A stretch of 64,000 nt of DNA, from positions 119,030-183,029 of the forward strand of contig NZ_GG688324.1 in assembly GCF_000156195.1 (NCBI RefSeq), read 5' to 3'. How positions within the stretch are numbered: position 1 is the first letter of the stretch; each line of letters opens with the position of its first letter. The notes below the pieces were generated by a model. It had not been told where the DNA came from. It saw nothing but the letters and a program-made list of their open reading frames with translations, and ran no database searches. This document shows, one piece after another, positions 54,748 through 64,000 of the stretch. The stretch is from Bacteroides finegoldii DSM 17565 (GTDB lineage Bacteria; Bacteroidota; Bacteroidia; Bacteroidales; Bacteroidaceae). A program made the translations under genes and the position numbers.

Positions 54748-57072
54748 ATGAAACAACTGTTGAATTTAACCAGATGCTTGGCGGTGGCAGGGCTTTTTGC
54801 TTCTTGCCAGTCAGTTCAGCAAGAAGCTAATTATCAGGTAATTCCTTTGCCTCAGGAAATCGTTGTAGAGCAGGGAGCCCCCTTTATCCTGAAAAGCGGA
54901 GTAAAGATTCTCTATCCGGAAGGAAACGAGAAGATGCAGCGCAATGCGAAATTCCTGGCCGACTATCTGAAGACGGCTACGGGAGAAGACTTTACCATTG
55001 AGGCCGGAACAGAAGGAAAAAATGTCATTATCCTGGCTTTGGGAACAGAAAATGAGAATCCGGAAGCCTATCAGCTGAAAGTTGCCGGTGACGGAGTAAC
55101 CATTACCGGTTCTACGGAAGCCGGAGTATTTTATGGTATCCAGTCTTTGCGTAAATCTTTGCCTATTGCTGTGGGAGCAAATATAGCCCTCCCGGCCGTA
55201 GAAATCAAAGACGCTCCCCGTTTTGGTTATCGTGGCGCCCATTTTGATACCAGCCGTCATTTTTTCACGGTAGATGAAATAAAGACTTACATCGATATGC
55301 AGGCATTGCACAACATGAATCGTTTGCATTGGCATATCACGGACGACCAGGGGTGGCGTCTGGAAATCAAGAAATACCCGAAGCTGACAGAAATCGGTTC
55401 CAATAGAACGGAAACCGTCATCGGACGCAACTCCGGTGAGTATGACGGTAAACCTTACGGTGGATTTTATACGCAGAAACAGGCAAAAGAAATTGTAGAA
55501 TATGCTGCAGAACGTTACATAACCGTTGTTCCTGAAATAGATCTTCCGGGACATATGCAAGCTGCCCTTGCCGCTTACCCTGAACTGGGTTGTACCGGTG
55601 GTCCGTACGAAGTATGGAGACAGTGGGGAGTATCCGAAGACGTGCTTTGTGCCGGAAATGATCAGGTATTGAAATTCCTCGAGGATGTATATGGAGAATT
55701 GATTGAAATCTTCCCGTCGGAATATATCCATGTGGGTGGTGACGAATGTCCGAAAGTAAGATGGGAACAATGTCTGAAGTGCCAGGCACGTGCCAAGGCA
55801 TTGGGCTTGAAATCGGATAAGGAACACTCTAAAGAAGAACGTTTGCAGAGTTTCATTATCAATCATATCGAGAAATTCCTCAATGCTCACGGACGCCAGA
55901 TTATCGGTTGGGATGAAATCCTTGAAGGCGGACTTGCTCCGAATGCCACTGTGATGTCATGGCGCGGCGAAAAAGGAGGTATTGAAGCCGCCAAGCAGAA
56001 ACACGATGTCATCATGACTCCGAATACTTATTTATATTTCGACTACTATCAGTCTAAAGATATCGAAAATGAACCTTTCGGTATCGGAGGTTATCTGCCG
56101 ATGGAAAGAGTATACAGCTACGAGCCTATGCCAGCTTCTCTTACTCCGGAGGAACAGCAATGTATAAAAGGGGTACAAGCTAATCTTTGGACCGAATATA
56201 TCGCTACATTCCCGCATGCGCAATATATGGTATTGCCCCGTTGGGCTGCTTTGTGTGAAGTTCAGTGGACGAATCCCGATAAGAAGAATTATGCAGACTT
56301 CCTGTCTCGGCTTCCTCAGTTAATCAAATGGTATGAAGCCGAAGGATATAATTATGCTAAACACGTCTTTGAGGTGCAGGTCCAATTTGAACCGAATCCG
56401 ACAGAAGGGGCATTGGATATTATGTTATCTACTATTGATAAGTCCCCTATTCATTATACTTTGGACGGTACGGAACCTACCGTTGCTTCTCCTTTGTATG
56501 AAGGCGTGTTGAAAGTCAAGGAAAATGCAACTTTGTCTGCCAAAGCTATTCGTCCTTTAGGAGACAGCAAGGTGCTTACCGAGAAAATTGATTTCAGCAA
56601 ATCTAGCATGAAGCCGATTGTTGCCAATCAGAAAATCAATGAACAATACATGTTCAAGGGAGCTGCTACATTGATAGACGGTCTGAAAGGAAACAGTAGT
56701 TACAAATCCGGCCGTTGGATTGCTTTCAACGGGAATGACATGGATATGACGATTGATCTCCAACAACCCGTAGAGATTTCAAGCGTGTCCATCTCTACTT
56801 GTGTGGCCAAAGGCGATTGGGTATTCGATGCGAGAACTGTGACCGTAGAAGTTTCGGATGACGGAAAGAACTTTACTAAAGTTGCTTCCGAAGAATATCC
56901 GGAAATGAAAGAAGATGATAAAGACGGTGTCTATGATCATAAGTTGACCTTTACTCCGGTGAAAACGCAGTATGTAAGAGTTATTGCATCACCGGAGAAA
57001 TCAATGCCGGCATGGCATGGTGGAAAAGGTAAAAACAGTTTCTTGTTTGTAGACGAAATCAGTATTGATTAA
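54748..57072 (+). CDS. GH20 beta-N-acetylhexosaminidase lipoprotein with C-terminal discoidin domain
   Basis: The 774-residue lipoprotein (LFASC, Cys20) removes terminal beta-linked GlcNAc or GalNAc by substrate-assisted catalysis. Domains: GH20b N-terminal domain (about 30-155) and catalytic barrel (about 160-505) with Asp332-Glu333 in GGDEC. A chitobiase-like C-terminal Ig module (about 545-610, IHYTLDGTEP) is followed by an F5/8 discoidin domain (about 640-774). It shares a one-base stop/start overlap with the second GH20 gene, so translation is probably coupled. Confidence 0.94.
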   Translation: MKQLLNLTRCLAVAGLFASCQSVQQEANYQVIPLPQEIVVEQGAPFILKSGVKILYPEGNEKMQRNAKFLADYLKTATGEDFTIEAGTEGKNVIILALGTENENPEAYQLKVAGDGVTITGSTEAGVFYGIQSLRKSLPIAVGANIALPAVEIKDAPRFGYRGAHFDTSRHFFTVDEIKTYIDMQALHNMNRLHWHITDDQGWRLEIKKYPKLTEIGSNRTETVIGRNSGEYDGKPYGGFYTQKQAKEIVEYAAERYITVVPEIDLPGHMQAALAAYPELGCTGGPYEVWRQWGVSEDVLCAGNDQVLKFLEDVYGELIEIFPSEYIHVGGDECPKVRWEQCLKCQARAKALGLKSDKEHSKEERLQSFIINHIEKFLNAHGRQIIGWDEILEGGLAPNATVMSWRGEKGGIEAAKQKHDVIMTPNTYLYFDYYQSKDIENEPFGIGGYLPMERVYSYEPMPASLTPEEQQCIKGVQANLWTEYIATFPHAQYMVLPRWAALCEVQWTNPDKKNYADFLSRLPQLIKWYEAEGYNYAKHVFEVQVQFEPNPTEGALDIMLSTIDKSPIHYTLDGTEPTVASPLYEGVLKVKENATLSAKAIRPLGDSKVLTEKIDFSKSSMKPIVANQKINEQYMFKGAATLIDGLKGNSSYKSGRWIAFNGNDMDMTIDLQQPVEISSVSISTCVAKGDWVFDARTVTVEVSDDGKNFTKVASEEYPEMKEDDKDGVYDHKLTFTPVKTQYVRVIASPEKSMPAWHGGKGKNSFLFVDEISID

Positions 57073-59144
57073 TGAATATAAGAAATAGATACGCTAAAGT
57101 TTGTCTTTTCTTATGGATATTAGGGATGTGCCTTGCGGTGCATCCCATCAAAGCACAGTCCGTAATTCCTGTTCCATTGAAAATGGAGCAGGGTGCGGAC
57201 TACTTTTTTCTATCAGAAAAGACAAAGCTTTATACAAACTTAGAGGGGGAAGAAGCGAGACTTTGGGAGAACTGTCTGCAAGCACTTCCTGTTTCGTTGA
57301 AGAAAGGTTCGAAAAAGGACGTACGCCAAGTACTTTCACTGCTGATAACCGAAAAGAATGACCGGTTGCCCTCTCCGGAAAGTTACACACTGTCCGTCAC
57401 TCCCCGACGAATCATTATCTGTTCAACTTCCGGAGCCGGATTATTCTACGGAATGCAGACGCTATTACAGTTGCTTACCCCTTCGGGCACGGGCTATTCC
57501 GTCGCATCCGTTGAAATAGAGGATACTCCTCGTTTTGCTTATCGTGGTTTTATGCTCGATGTTTCCCGCCATTTCTTCTCCAAAGAATTTGTGAAGAAGC
57601 AGATAGACGCATTGGCTTTTTATAAAATAAACCGGCTTCATCTGCATCTGACTGATGCGGCAGGCTGGCGCATTGAGATAAGGAAATATCCTTTGCTCAC
57701 TGACTTTGCCGCTTGGCGTACGGAACCGAACTGGAAGAAATGGTGGAACGGTGGACGCGAATACGTTCGCTTCAATGAACCCGGAGCTTCCGGCGGTTAT
57801 TATACTCAGAAAGACATTTGTGAGATACTTGAATACGCCCGTCAGCATTATATGACGGTCATCCCTGAAATAGAAATGCCTTCCCATTCGGAAGAAGTGC
57901 TGGCTGCTTATCCGCAACTGTCCTGTTCGGGCGAGCCGTACAAGAATTCGGACTTCTGTGTCGGTAATGAAGAAACCTTTACCTTTCTCGAAAATGTGCT
58001 GACCGAAGTCATGGAACTTTTTCCGTCAGAATATATCCATATCGGTGGTGATGAGGCTGGCAAGTCGGCATGGAAAACGTGCCCGAAGTGTCAAAAGAGA
58101 ATGAAAGATGAACATCTTGCCAATGTAGATGAACTGCAAAGTTACCTGATACACCGCATTGAGAAGTTCCTCAATGCCCACGGCCGTCATTTGCTGGGAT
58201 GGGACGAGATCTTGCAAGGAGGTATAGCTCCCAATGCTACTGTTATGTCCTGGCGTGGAGAAGAAGGTGGGATTGCTGCCATAACCTCCGGTCATCGGGC
58301 TGTCATGACACCCGGCGCTTATTGTTATCTGGACAGTTATCAGGATGCACCCTATTCACAGCCGGAAGCTATCGGCGGATATCTGCCATTGAAGAAAGTG
58401 TATTCGTACGATCCGGTTTCCGTTTCCCTGACTACAGAGCAGGCTAAACTTGTTTACGGTGTGCAGGGTAACTTATGGGTGGAATATATTCCCACTCCCG
58501 AACAGGTTGAATATATGATGTATCCCCGTATCCTCGCATTGGCGGAAGTGGCTTGGTCTGCTCCCGAGCGTAAGTCATGGCGGGATTTCCATGCCCGCGC
58601 CTTGAAAGCGGTGAGAGAGTTACAGGCAAAGGGGTATCATCCTTTCGATTTGAAGAATGAGATTGGCAGTCGTCCGGAATCCGTAAAACCTGTTGCCCAT
58701 CTGGCATTGAGTAAGAAGGTAATATACAATTCATCGTATAGTCCCCATTATCCGGCACAGGGCAATACCGCTCTAACGGACGGCATACGTGGCGATTGGA
58801 CGTATGGAGACCGTTGTTGGCAGGGATTTATTGACGGTGACCGGTTAGATGTGATAATCGATATGGAAACTGTTACTCCTATTCATTCCGTTACTGCTGC
58901 TTTCATGCAAGTGACGGGTGCGGAGGTGTTTTTGCCTGAGTCTGTCACAATCTCTGTCTCTGACGATGGAACCAATTTTACGGAATTGGAACACCGGACT
59001 TTTGAAGTCACCAAAGAAATTCCTATCCAATTTACGGACATCTCATGGAAGGGGAATGCTACAGGAAGATACATTCGCTATCAGGCTCAAGCCGGAAAAG
59101 AATTCGGAGGCTGGATATTCACAGATGAGATAATCGTGAAATAA
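57072..59144 (+). CDS. GH20 beta-N-acetylhexosaminidase with C-terminal discoidin domain
   Basis: The 690-residue exported enzyme has a signal peptidase I-type signal (HPIKA|Q) instead of a lipobox, so it is probably periplasmic. Its partner carries a lipobox and may be surface-exposed. The GH20b domain is followed by the catalytic barrel with Asp327-Glu328 in GGDEAG and by a C-terminal discoidin module (about 555-690); the chitobiase-type Ig module of the first enzyme is missing. The start overlaps the previous stop (TAATG). A terminator follows 45 bases after the gene. Confidence 0.94.
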   Translation: MNIRNRYAKVCLFLWILGMCLAVHPIKAQSVIPVPLKMEQGADYFFLSEKTKLYTNLEGEEARLWENCLQALPVSLKKGSKKDVRQVLSLLITEKNDRLPSPESYTLSVTPRRIIICSTSGAGLFYGMQTLLQLLTPSGTGYSVASVEIEDTPRFAYRGFMLDVSRHFFSKEFVKKQIDALAFYKINRLHLHLTDAAGWRIEIRKYPLLTDFAAWRTEPNWKKWWNGGREYVRFNEPGASGGYYTQKDICEILEYARQHYMTVIPEIEMPSHSEEVLAAYPQLSCSGEPYKNSDFCVGNEETFTFLENVLTEVMELFPSEYIHIGGDEAGKSAWKTCPKCQKRMKDEHLANVDELQSYLIHRIEKFLNAHGRHLLGWDEILQGGIAPNATVMSWRGEEGGIAAITSGHRAVMTPGAYCYLDSYQDAPYSQPEAIGGYLPLKKVYSYDPVSVSLTTEQAKLVYGVQGNLWVEYIPTPEQVEYMMYPRILALAEVAWSAPERKSWRDFHARALKAVRELQAKGYHPFDLKNEIGSRPESVKPVAHLALSKKVIYNSSYSPHYPAQGNTALTDGIRGDWTYGDRCWQGFIDGDRLDVIIDMETVTPIHSVTAAFMQVTGAEVFLPESVTISVSDDGTNFTELEHRTFEVTKEIPIQFTDISWKGNATGRYIRYQAQAGKEFGGWIFTDEIIVK

Positions 59145-59188
59145 TCCGTGAAATAACCGTGAGGTACTCCGTGTCCCAAAAATAAAAA

Positions 59189-59226
59189 AAGAAGGAATCC
59201 ACTCAACCAGATTCCTTCTTTTTTTG
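59189..59226 (+). terminator. Terminator after the GH20 genes
   Basis: AAGAAGGAATC (59189-59199) pairs with GATTCCTTCTT (59210-59220), followed by a T run. It separates the sialidase/GH20 group from the following SusC/SusD pair. Confidence 0.88.
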
Positions 59227-59261
59227 TTATATTTATAGTATTACCTTAAAAACTAACAATT

Positions 59262-62009
59262 ATGATACGACGACACGGTAAACTAACATTGCTCACTCTT
59301 CTTTTGTCGGCTTCGTGTAGTGGTATATTCGCTCAGGAGATACCCGTTACCACGCCCATAGACTCATTGATAACAGTTGGATATGCCACCGGAAGTTTGA
59401 AAACCCTCTCCGGTTCCGTAGAGAAGATTACGGAGACACAGATGAATAAGGACCAGATAACGAACCCTTTGGAAGCAATCCGCGGACGTGTGCCGGGCTT
59501 GACTATCCAACGCGGGTCAAATGGTCCGGCAGCCTTGGATGCAGTACGCCTGCGGGGAACTACCTCACTGACCAGTGGCAATGACCCTTTGATAATCGTC
59601 GACGGAGTATTTGGTGACTTGAGTATGCTCACCTCCATTTACCCTACGGATATTGAGAGCTTCACCATTCTGAAAGACGCTTCCGAAACCGCACAATACG
59701 GTTCACGAGGAGCTTCCGGTGTGATCGAGGTCACCACTAAAAAAGGAATGAGCGGCAGAACACAGGTAGCCTACAACGGTAGCTTCGGAATTTCCACCGT
59801 CTACAAGAATCTGAAAATGCTGTCCGGCGATGAGTACCGCCGTGTCGCTTCGGAACGCGGGATTTCCATTCTGGACAAAGGAAATAATACCGATTTTCAG
59901 AAAGAAATTGAACAGACAGGACTACAACAAAACCATCACATCGCCTTTTATGGCGGTTCCAGTGAGTCCAGCTATCGCGTTTCTCTTGGTTTCATGGATC
60001 GTCAGGGAGTGATTCTGAATGAAGACATGAAAAACTTCACTTCGAATATGAACATGAATCAGAAAATGTTCGACGGCTTCCTGAACTGCGAGCTGGGAAT
60101 GTTCGGTTCCATTCAGAAGAATCATAATCTGGTGGATTATCAGAAAACGTTCTATTCGGCAGCCACATTCAACCCCACCTATCCCAACCATAAAGACCCC
60201 GTCACCAATTCTTGGGATGGAATAACAACCGCCAGTCAAATCACCAATCCATTGGCATGGATGGAAGTGCAGGACGATGATGCCACTTCGCACATCAGCA
60301 CGCATGCCCGTCTGACTTTCAATCTACTGGAAGGGCTGAAACTTAACCTCTTCGGTGCCTATACCTATAATATCGTGGAAAATTCGCAATACCTCCCCAC
60401 CTCCGTCTGGGCGAACGGCCAGGCTTACAAAGGAACCAAAAAGCGAGAATCCTTGCTGGGCAACATGATGCTGACCTATAAGAAAAACTGGAAAAAACAT
60501 TTCTTTGACGTGTTGGCACTTGCCGAACTTCAAAAAGAAACCTACACGGGATATTATACAACAGTAAGCAATTTCAGCACCGACAAATTCGGGTATAATA
60601 ATCTTCAGGCAGGCGCACTCCGTTTGTGGGAAGGCACTAATTCTTACTACGACCAACCCCGTCTGGCATCCTTCATGGGACGTTTCAACTATACATACGC
60701 CGACCGCTACGTACTGACGCTGAACGCCCGTACAGATGCTTCCTCCAAATTCGGGGCGAACCACAAATGGGGATTCTTCCCCTCCGCATCTGCCGCATGG
60801 GTGATTAGTGAAGAAGAATTTATGAAGCAGTTGCCGATGGTGGATAATCTGAAATTCCGTATTGGCTACGGTCTGGCAGGTAATCAGAGTGGGATTAACT
60901 CATACACTACATTGAACCTTGTAAAGCCGAACGGTGTAGTCCCCGTCGGAAACTCCGCCGTCGTATCTTTAGGAGACTTACGGAACACGAATCCCGACCT
61001 GAAATGGGAAGTGAAACATACCTTTAATACCGGTATCGACGTAGCTCTCTTCGGCAACCGCCTGCTGCTTTCCGCCAACTATTACAACTCTCGAACCACA
61101 GACATGCTTTACCTTTACAACGTAAGCGTACCGCCTTTCACCTATAACACCTTACTTGCCAACATCGGTTCCATGCGCAACTGGGGTACGGAAATCGCCA
61201 TCGGCATCACCCCCTTGAAGATCAAGGATATGGAGCTGAATATCAATGCCAATATCACTTTCCAGCGCAACAAACTGCTCTCATTAAGCGGTATGTACAA
61301 CGGCGAAATGCTTTCTGCTCCCGAATATAAAAGTCTTGCCAGCCTCGATGGAGCCGGCTTTCACGGAGGATACAACCACATCGTATATCAGATGGTGGGT
61401 CAACCGTTGGGCGTGTTCTATCTTCCCCATAGTACGGGACTGGAATCCGACGGAAACGGCGGATACACCTATGGCATCGCCGATCTGAATGGCGGAGGTG
61501 TCAGCCTTGAAGATGGTGAAGACCGCTACGTGGCAGGACAAGCCGTACCTAAAACGATTCTTGGCTCCAACATCAGTTTCCGCTACAAGCGTTTCGACCT
61601 GTCTTTGCAGGTTAACGGAGCTTTCGGACATAAAATTTACAACGGAACCTCCCTGACCTATATGAACATGAATATATTTCCCGACTATAACGTAATGAAG
61701 AAAGCCCCGAAACAGAACATCAAGGATCAAACCGCCACCGACTATTGGTTGGAAAAGGGAGATTATGTCAACTTCGACTATGTGACGCTGGGTTGGAACG
61801 TGCCGATTGAGAAAGTACAGAAACTGAAGAAATATGTCCGTTCCCTGCGTCTGGCATTTACAGTCAACAACCTGGCAACTATTTCCGGTTATTCGGGACT
61901 TTCACCTATGATTAACAGTTCAACGGTGAACTCCACTTTAGGCGTGGATGATAAACGGGGATATCCGTTGGCGCGGACGTATACACTGGGATTGAGTATT
62001 AACTTTTAA
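59262..62009 (+). CDS. Short SusC-like transporter without N-terminal carboxypeptidase-D domain
   Basis: This 915-residue TonB-dependent transporter has a signal peptide ending GIFAQ near residue 25. A short linker is followed directly by the TonB box-like SLITVGYATG and the plug domain (VPGLTIQRG, RLRGTTSL, ILKDASETAQYGSRGASGV). The 75-90 residue carboxypeptidase-D-like domain present in the two other SusC proteins is absent, which explains the shorter length. The barrel ends LGLSINF. It lies 117 bases after the second GH20 gene with a terminator between, so it has its own promoter, though no perfect TAnnTTTG is visible. Confidence 0.92.
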   Translation: MIRRHGKLTLLTLLLSASCSGIFAQEIPVTTPIDSLITVGYATGSLKTLSGSVEKITETQMNKDQITNPLEAIRGRVPGLTIQRGSNGPAALDAVRLRGTTSLTSGNDPLIIVDGVFGDLSMLTSIYPTDIESFTILKDASETAQYGSRGASGVIEVTTKKGMSGRTQVAYNGSFGISTVYKNLKMLSGDEYRRVASERGISILDKGNNTDFQKEIEQTGLQQNHHIAFYGGSSESSYRVSLGFMDRQGVILNEDMKNFTSNMNMNQKMFDGFLNCELGMFGSIQKNHNLVDYQKTFYSAATFNPTYPNHKDPVTNSWDGITTASQITNPLAWMEVQDDDATSHISTHARLTFNLLEGLKLNLFGAYTYNIVENSQYLPTSVWANGQAYKGTKKRESLLGNMMLTYKKNWKKHFFDVLALAELQKETYTGYYTTVSNFSTDKFGYNNLQAGALRLWEGTNSYYDQPRLASFMGRFNYTYADRYVLTLNARTDASSKFGANHKWGFFPSASAAWVISEEEFMKQLPMVDNLKFRIGYGLAGNQSGINSYTTLNLVKPNGVVPVGNSAVVSLGDLRNTNPDLKWEVKHTFNTGIDVALFGNRLLLSANYYNSRTTDMLYLYNVSVPPFTYNTLLANIGSMRNWGTEIAIGITPLKIKDMELNINANITFQRNKLLSLSGMYNGEMLSAPEYKSLASLDGAGFHGGYNHIVYQMVGQPLGVFYLPHSTGLESDGNGGYTYGIADLNGGGVSLEDGEDRYVAGQAVPKTILGSNISFRYKRFDLSLQVNGAFGHKIYNGTSLTYMNMNIFPDYNVMKKAPKQNIKDQTATDYWLEKGDYVNFDYVTLGWNVPIEKVQKLKKYVRSLRLAFTVNNLATISGYSGLSPMINSSTVNSTLGVDDKRGYPLARTYTLGLSINF

Positions 62010-62020
62010 TGGAGGAGGAG

Positions 62021-63664
62021 ATGATGAAACAATATATGAAAAATAAAAGTCGGTTAGGATTCTTTCTGGCAATGTGCCTGGGTTTATTCTCATGTAGTAA
62101 GTTTTTGGAGGAAAATCCGAAAGATAAGTTACCCGAAGATGACGTTTACAATACAATCTCGGAAGTATATCTCAATGCAGTAGCTTCGCTTTATACATAC
62201 GTAGGCGGTTATAGTGATAGTCAGGGATTGCAGGGAACGGGTAGGGGAGTCTACGACCTGAACACCTTTACCTCCGACGAAGCCATTATCCCCACCCGTG
62301 GAGGTGACTGGTATGACGGTGGTTTTTGGCAAGGACTTTACCTGCACGATTGGGGAATAGAGAATGATGCCATTCAGGCTACATGGGAATATCTCTATAA
62401 AGTCGTCATGTTAAGTAACAAATCACTGGAACGGATAGACAAATTCGCCGAAACTCATTCCGCTACGGAACTGCCGACATACCGTGCCGAAGTACGTGCC
62501 ATGCGGGCTATGTATTATTATTACCTGATGGATTTGTTCGGACGCATCCCGCTAGTTCAATCCTCTTCCGTAGCAATGAAAGATGTAGTGCAAAGTGAAC
62601 GGAAAACGGTCTTTGACTTTGTTGTCAAGGAATTGCAAGAGGCGGCTCCTTTGTTGAGCGATGCACATAGCAACCAGTCCGGCCCTTACTATGGCCGTAT
62701 CACTCGCCCCGTGGTAACTTTCCTACTGGCCAAACTGGCTTTGAACTCCGAAGTTTATACAGACAATGATTGGACGGACGGACAACGCCCGGATGGAAAA
62801 AATATAAAGTTCACAGTGAACGGCTGCGAACTAAATGCCTGGGAAACAGTCATCTACTATTGTGACCAACTCAAGACTATGGGCTACAAACTGGAACCGG
62901 AATACGAAACGAATTTCTCTATATTCAACGAACCGTCCGTAGAGAATGTCTTCACTATCCCGATGAATAAAACTCTGTACACCAACCAGATGCAATATCT
63001 CTTCCGTTCCCGCCACTATAATCACGCCAAGGCTTACGGACTAAGCGGTGAGAACGGTCCCAGCGCCACCATTGAAGCCCTCGAAGCTTTCGGTTATGAA
63101 ACCGCGGAACAAGATCCCCGTTTTGATATTTGCTATTTTGCAGGAACTGTCCACGACCTGAAAGGAAACATAATCAAACTGGATAATGGAACGGTACTGG
63201 AATATCTACCCTGGAAAGTATCTCTGGATATAACAGATACCCCATACGAACAAACCGCAGGAGCCCGCATGAAAAAGTATGAAGTCGACCCGACTGCCAC
63301 AAAAGACGGTAAGTTGATGGAGAATGACATTGTATTGTTCCGCTATGCAGACGCTTTGTTGATGAAGAGTGAAGCGAAAGTCCGGAACGGAGCAAACGGA
63401 GATGAAGAACTCAATGAAGTTCGTAGCCGTGTCAACGCTTCTCCCCGCACTGCCACTTTAGAGAATATCCTTGCCGAACGTCAGCTGGAACTGGCTTGGG
63501 AAGGATGGAGGCGACAGGACTTAGTCCGCTTCGGGAAGTTTACAAGAGCTTACAGCAGCCGTCCGCAACTACCGGATGAGGCAAGTGGATATACAACTGT
63601 ATTCCCTATACCGGAGAAAATACGGGTGATGAATGAGAGGTTGAAACAGAATCCGGGGTATTAG
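62021..63664 (+). CDS. SusD-like outer-membrane lipoprotein, third pair
   Basis: The roughly 547-residue SusD/RagB lipoprotein has lipobox LFSC, then SKFLEENPKDKLPEDD. Features include the AEVRAMRAMYYYYLMDLFG helix and the ending LAERQLELAWEGWRRQDLVRFG with FPIPEKIRVMN. The frame starts at an ATG that overlaps the SusC stop (62009), but that ATG is followed by three GAG codons that look like a purine-rich ribosome site for the ATG pair at 62021/62024, so I chose 62021. It pairs with the short SusC. Confidence 0.92.
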   Translation: MMKQYMKNKSRLGFFLAMCLGLFSCSKFLEENPKDKLPEDDVYNTISEVYLNAVASLYTYVGGYSDSQGLQGTGRGVYDLNTFTSDEAIIPTRGGDWYDGGFWQGLYLHDWGIENDAIQATWEYLYKVVMLSNKSLERIDKFAETHSATELPTYRAEVRAMRAMYYYYLMDLFGRIPLVQSSSVAMKDVVQSERKTVFDFVVKELQEAAPLLSDAHSNQSGPYYGRITRPVVTFLLAKLALNSEVYTDNDWTDGQRPDGKNIKFTVNGCELNAWETVIYYCDQLKTMGYKLEPEYETNFSIFNEPSVENVFTIPMNKTLYTNQMQYLFRSRHYNHAKAYGLSGENGPSATIEALEAFGYETAEQDPRFDICYFAGTVHDLKGNIIKLDNGTVLEYLPWKVSLDITDTPYEQTAGARMKKYEVDPTATKDGKLMENDIVLFRYADALLMKSEAKVRNGANGDEELNEVRSRVNASPRTATLENILAERQLELAWEGWRRQDLVRFGKFTRAYSSRPQLPDEASGYTTVFPIPEKIRVMNERLKQNPGY

Positions 63665-63696
63665 GAAGAAATCATAGTGAAAATATGAATACTTCT

Positions 63697-63727
63697 TTTG
63701 GTAGTGTTCATATAATTACTATATTTG
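63697..63727 (+). promoter_or_regulatory. Promoter of the hicA-hicB pair
   Basis: TTTG at 63697-63700 and the -7 box TATATTTG at 63720-63727 are separated by exactly 19 nt, 24 bases before the hicA start. HicB-type antitoxins usually repress such promoters. Confidence 0.7.
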
Positions 63728-63751
63728 TGCAGTAATTAAGTCCAAAGCGTT

Positions 63752-63940
63752 ATGAGTTACAAATCAGTTAAAGACGTTGTAACTATGTTGCTGGAAAACG
63801 GTTTTGTTCTAAAAGGTCAGAAAGGTAGCCACATGAAGTTTGAGAAGAACGGTAGGGTAGTTATTGTACCGAATCATAATAGCAAAGGCGTTGAGAAAGG
63901 CACTTATTACAGCATTTTGAAACAAGCGGGGCTAAAGTAG
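63752..63940 (+). CDS. hicA: HicA-family mRNA interferase toxin
   Basis: The 62-residue protein has the double-stranded RNA-binding-like fold of HicA toxins, which cleave mRNA and stop growth until neutralised by HicB. The catalytic histidine is His27 in QKGSHMKF, and the strand VVIVPNHNSKGVEKGTYYSILKQAGL is the usual C-terminal half. The toxin gene precedes the antitoxin gene, the common order for hicAB. A good promoter lies directly upstream. Confidence 0.9.
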   Translation: MSYKSVKDVVTMLLENGFVLKGQKGSHMKFEKNGRVVIVPNHNSKGVEKGTYYSILKQAGLK

Positions 63941-63976
63941 CCCCCTTGTTTTCTGTAATTTAATATAGGAGGAGAT

Positions 63977-64000
63977 ATGAAAACAGTAGAAGTAATTGTG
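63977..64000 (+). CDS. hicB: HicB antitoxin, cut by the window end
   Basis: Only eight codons are inside the window (MKTVEVIV), starting 36 bases after hicA behind a strong purine-rich ribosome site (GGAGGAG, 63968-63974). The assignment rests on position and on the typical short beta-strand start of HicB proteins. Confidence 0.6.

Noticed and set aside
54811-55890. Long minus-strand reading frame of 359 codons inside the first GH20 gene
   Set aside because: It is fully antisense to a gene with clear GH20 motifs and has no domain I recognise and no promoter; it is a codon-bias shadow.

Overview
The window reads as a chromosomal segment of a gut Bacteroides species. Three things support this: Bacteroidetes-type promoters (a -7 box TAnnTTTG, with TTG about 19-21 nt upstream) before many genes; several SusC/SusD pairs with lipoprotein glycosidases; and a Bacteroidales-type RNA directly after rplT.

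Left part (1-16.6 kb, core genome). The order is ruvX, def, a secreted TPR protein, thrS, infC-rpmI-rplT, a 6S-like RNA, a flavodoxin/ferredoxin protein, then on the minus strand xpt, an arylacetyl-CoA ligase, iorB, iorA and mltG. A secreted DNA/RNA nuclease, queH, tRNA-Thr(CGT) and a ROK-family regulator follow. These are ordinary housekeeping genes. The exceptions are an IorA without its ferredoxin tail, a clear rod-shaped ncRNA and some short repeats.

Middle part (16.6-52.8 kb, glycan use). Two polysaccharide-utilisation loci (PULs) face each other as an imperfect mirror image. PUL A (plus strand, 16981-32732) is DUF4434, sugar porter, AGE epimerase, SusC, SusD, surface glycan-binding lipoprotein (SGBP), DUF4855, GH3, GH109. 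PUL B (minus strand, 52830 down to 34890) is a sugar-porter fragment, AGE epimerase, a six-hairpin-like lipoprotein, SusC, SusD, SGBP, DUF4855, GH89, GH3, SGNH esterase. The shared genes come in the same order. The epimerases are about 90% identical and the GH3 enzymes about three-quarters identical by eye, while the SusC/SusD pairs are clearly divergent. A dead insertion sequence with 27-bp inverted repeats and a small MITE-like inverted-repeat element lie between the loci. GH109 (alpha-GalNAc) in A and GH89 (alpha-GlcNAc) in B suggest two loci specialised for differently capped HexNAc-rich host glycans such as mucin O-glycans. The released amino sugars would feed a common epimerase/porter step, probably under the divergent ROK repressor.

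Right part (52.9-64 kb). A third set on the plus strand has a GH33 sialidase, the 13-codon remnant of a lost secreted protein, two GH20 beta-hexosaminidases, a terminator, and a separate SusC/SusD pair whose SusC lacks the usual N-terminal domain. A HicA toxin gene and the first codons of its HicB partner close the window. Together the three sets carry enzymes for removing sialic acid, beta-HexNAc, alpha-GlcNAc and alpha-GalNAc. No neuraminate lyase, hybrid two-component sensor or ECF sigma/anti-sigma pair is present.

The most promising unknowns are the two DUF4855 proteins, the Tat-exported DUF4434 protein and the 712-residue lipoprotein of PUL B. All are candidate glycan-active proteins without an assigned activity that I can name.
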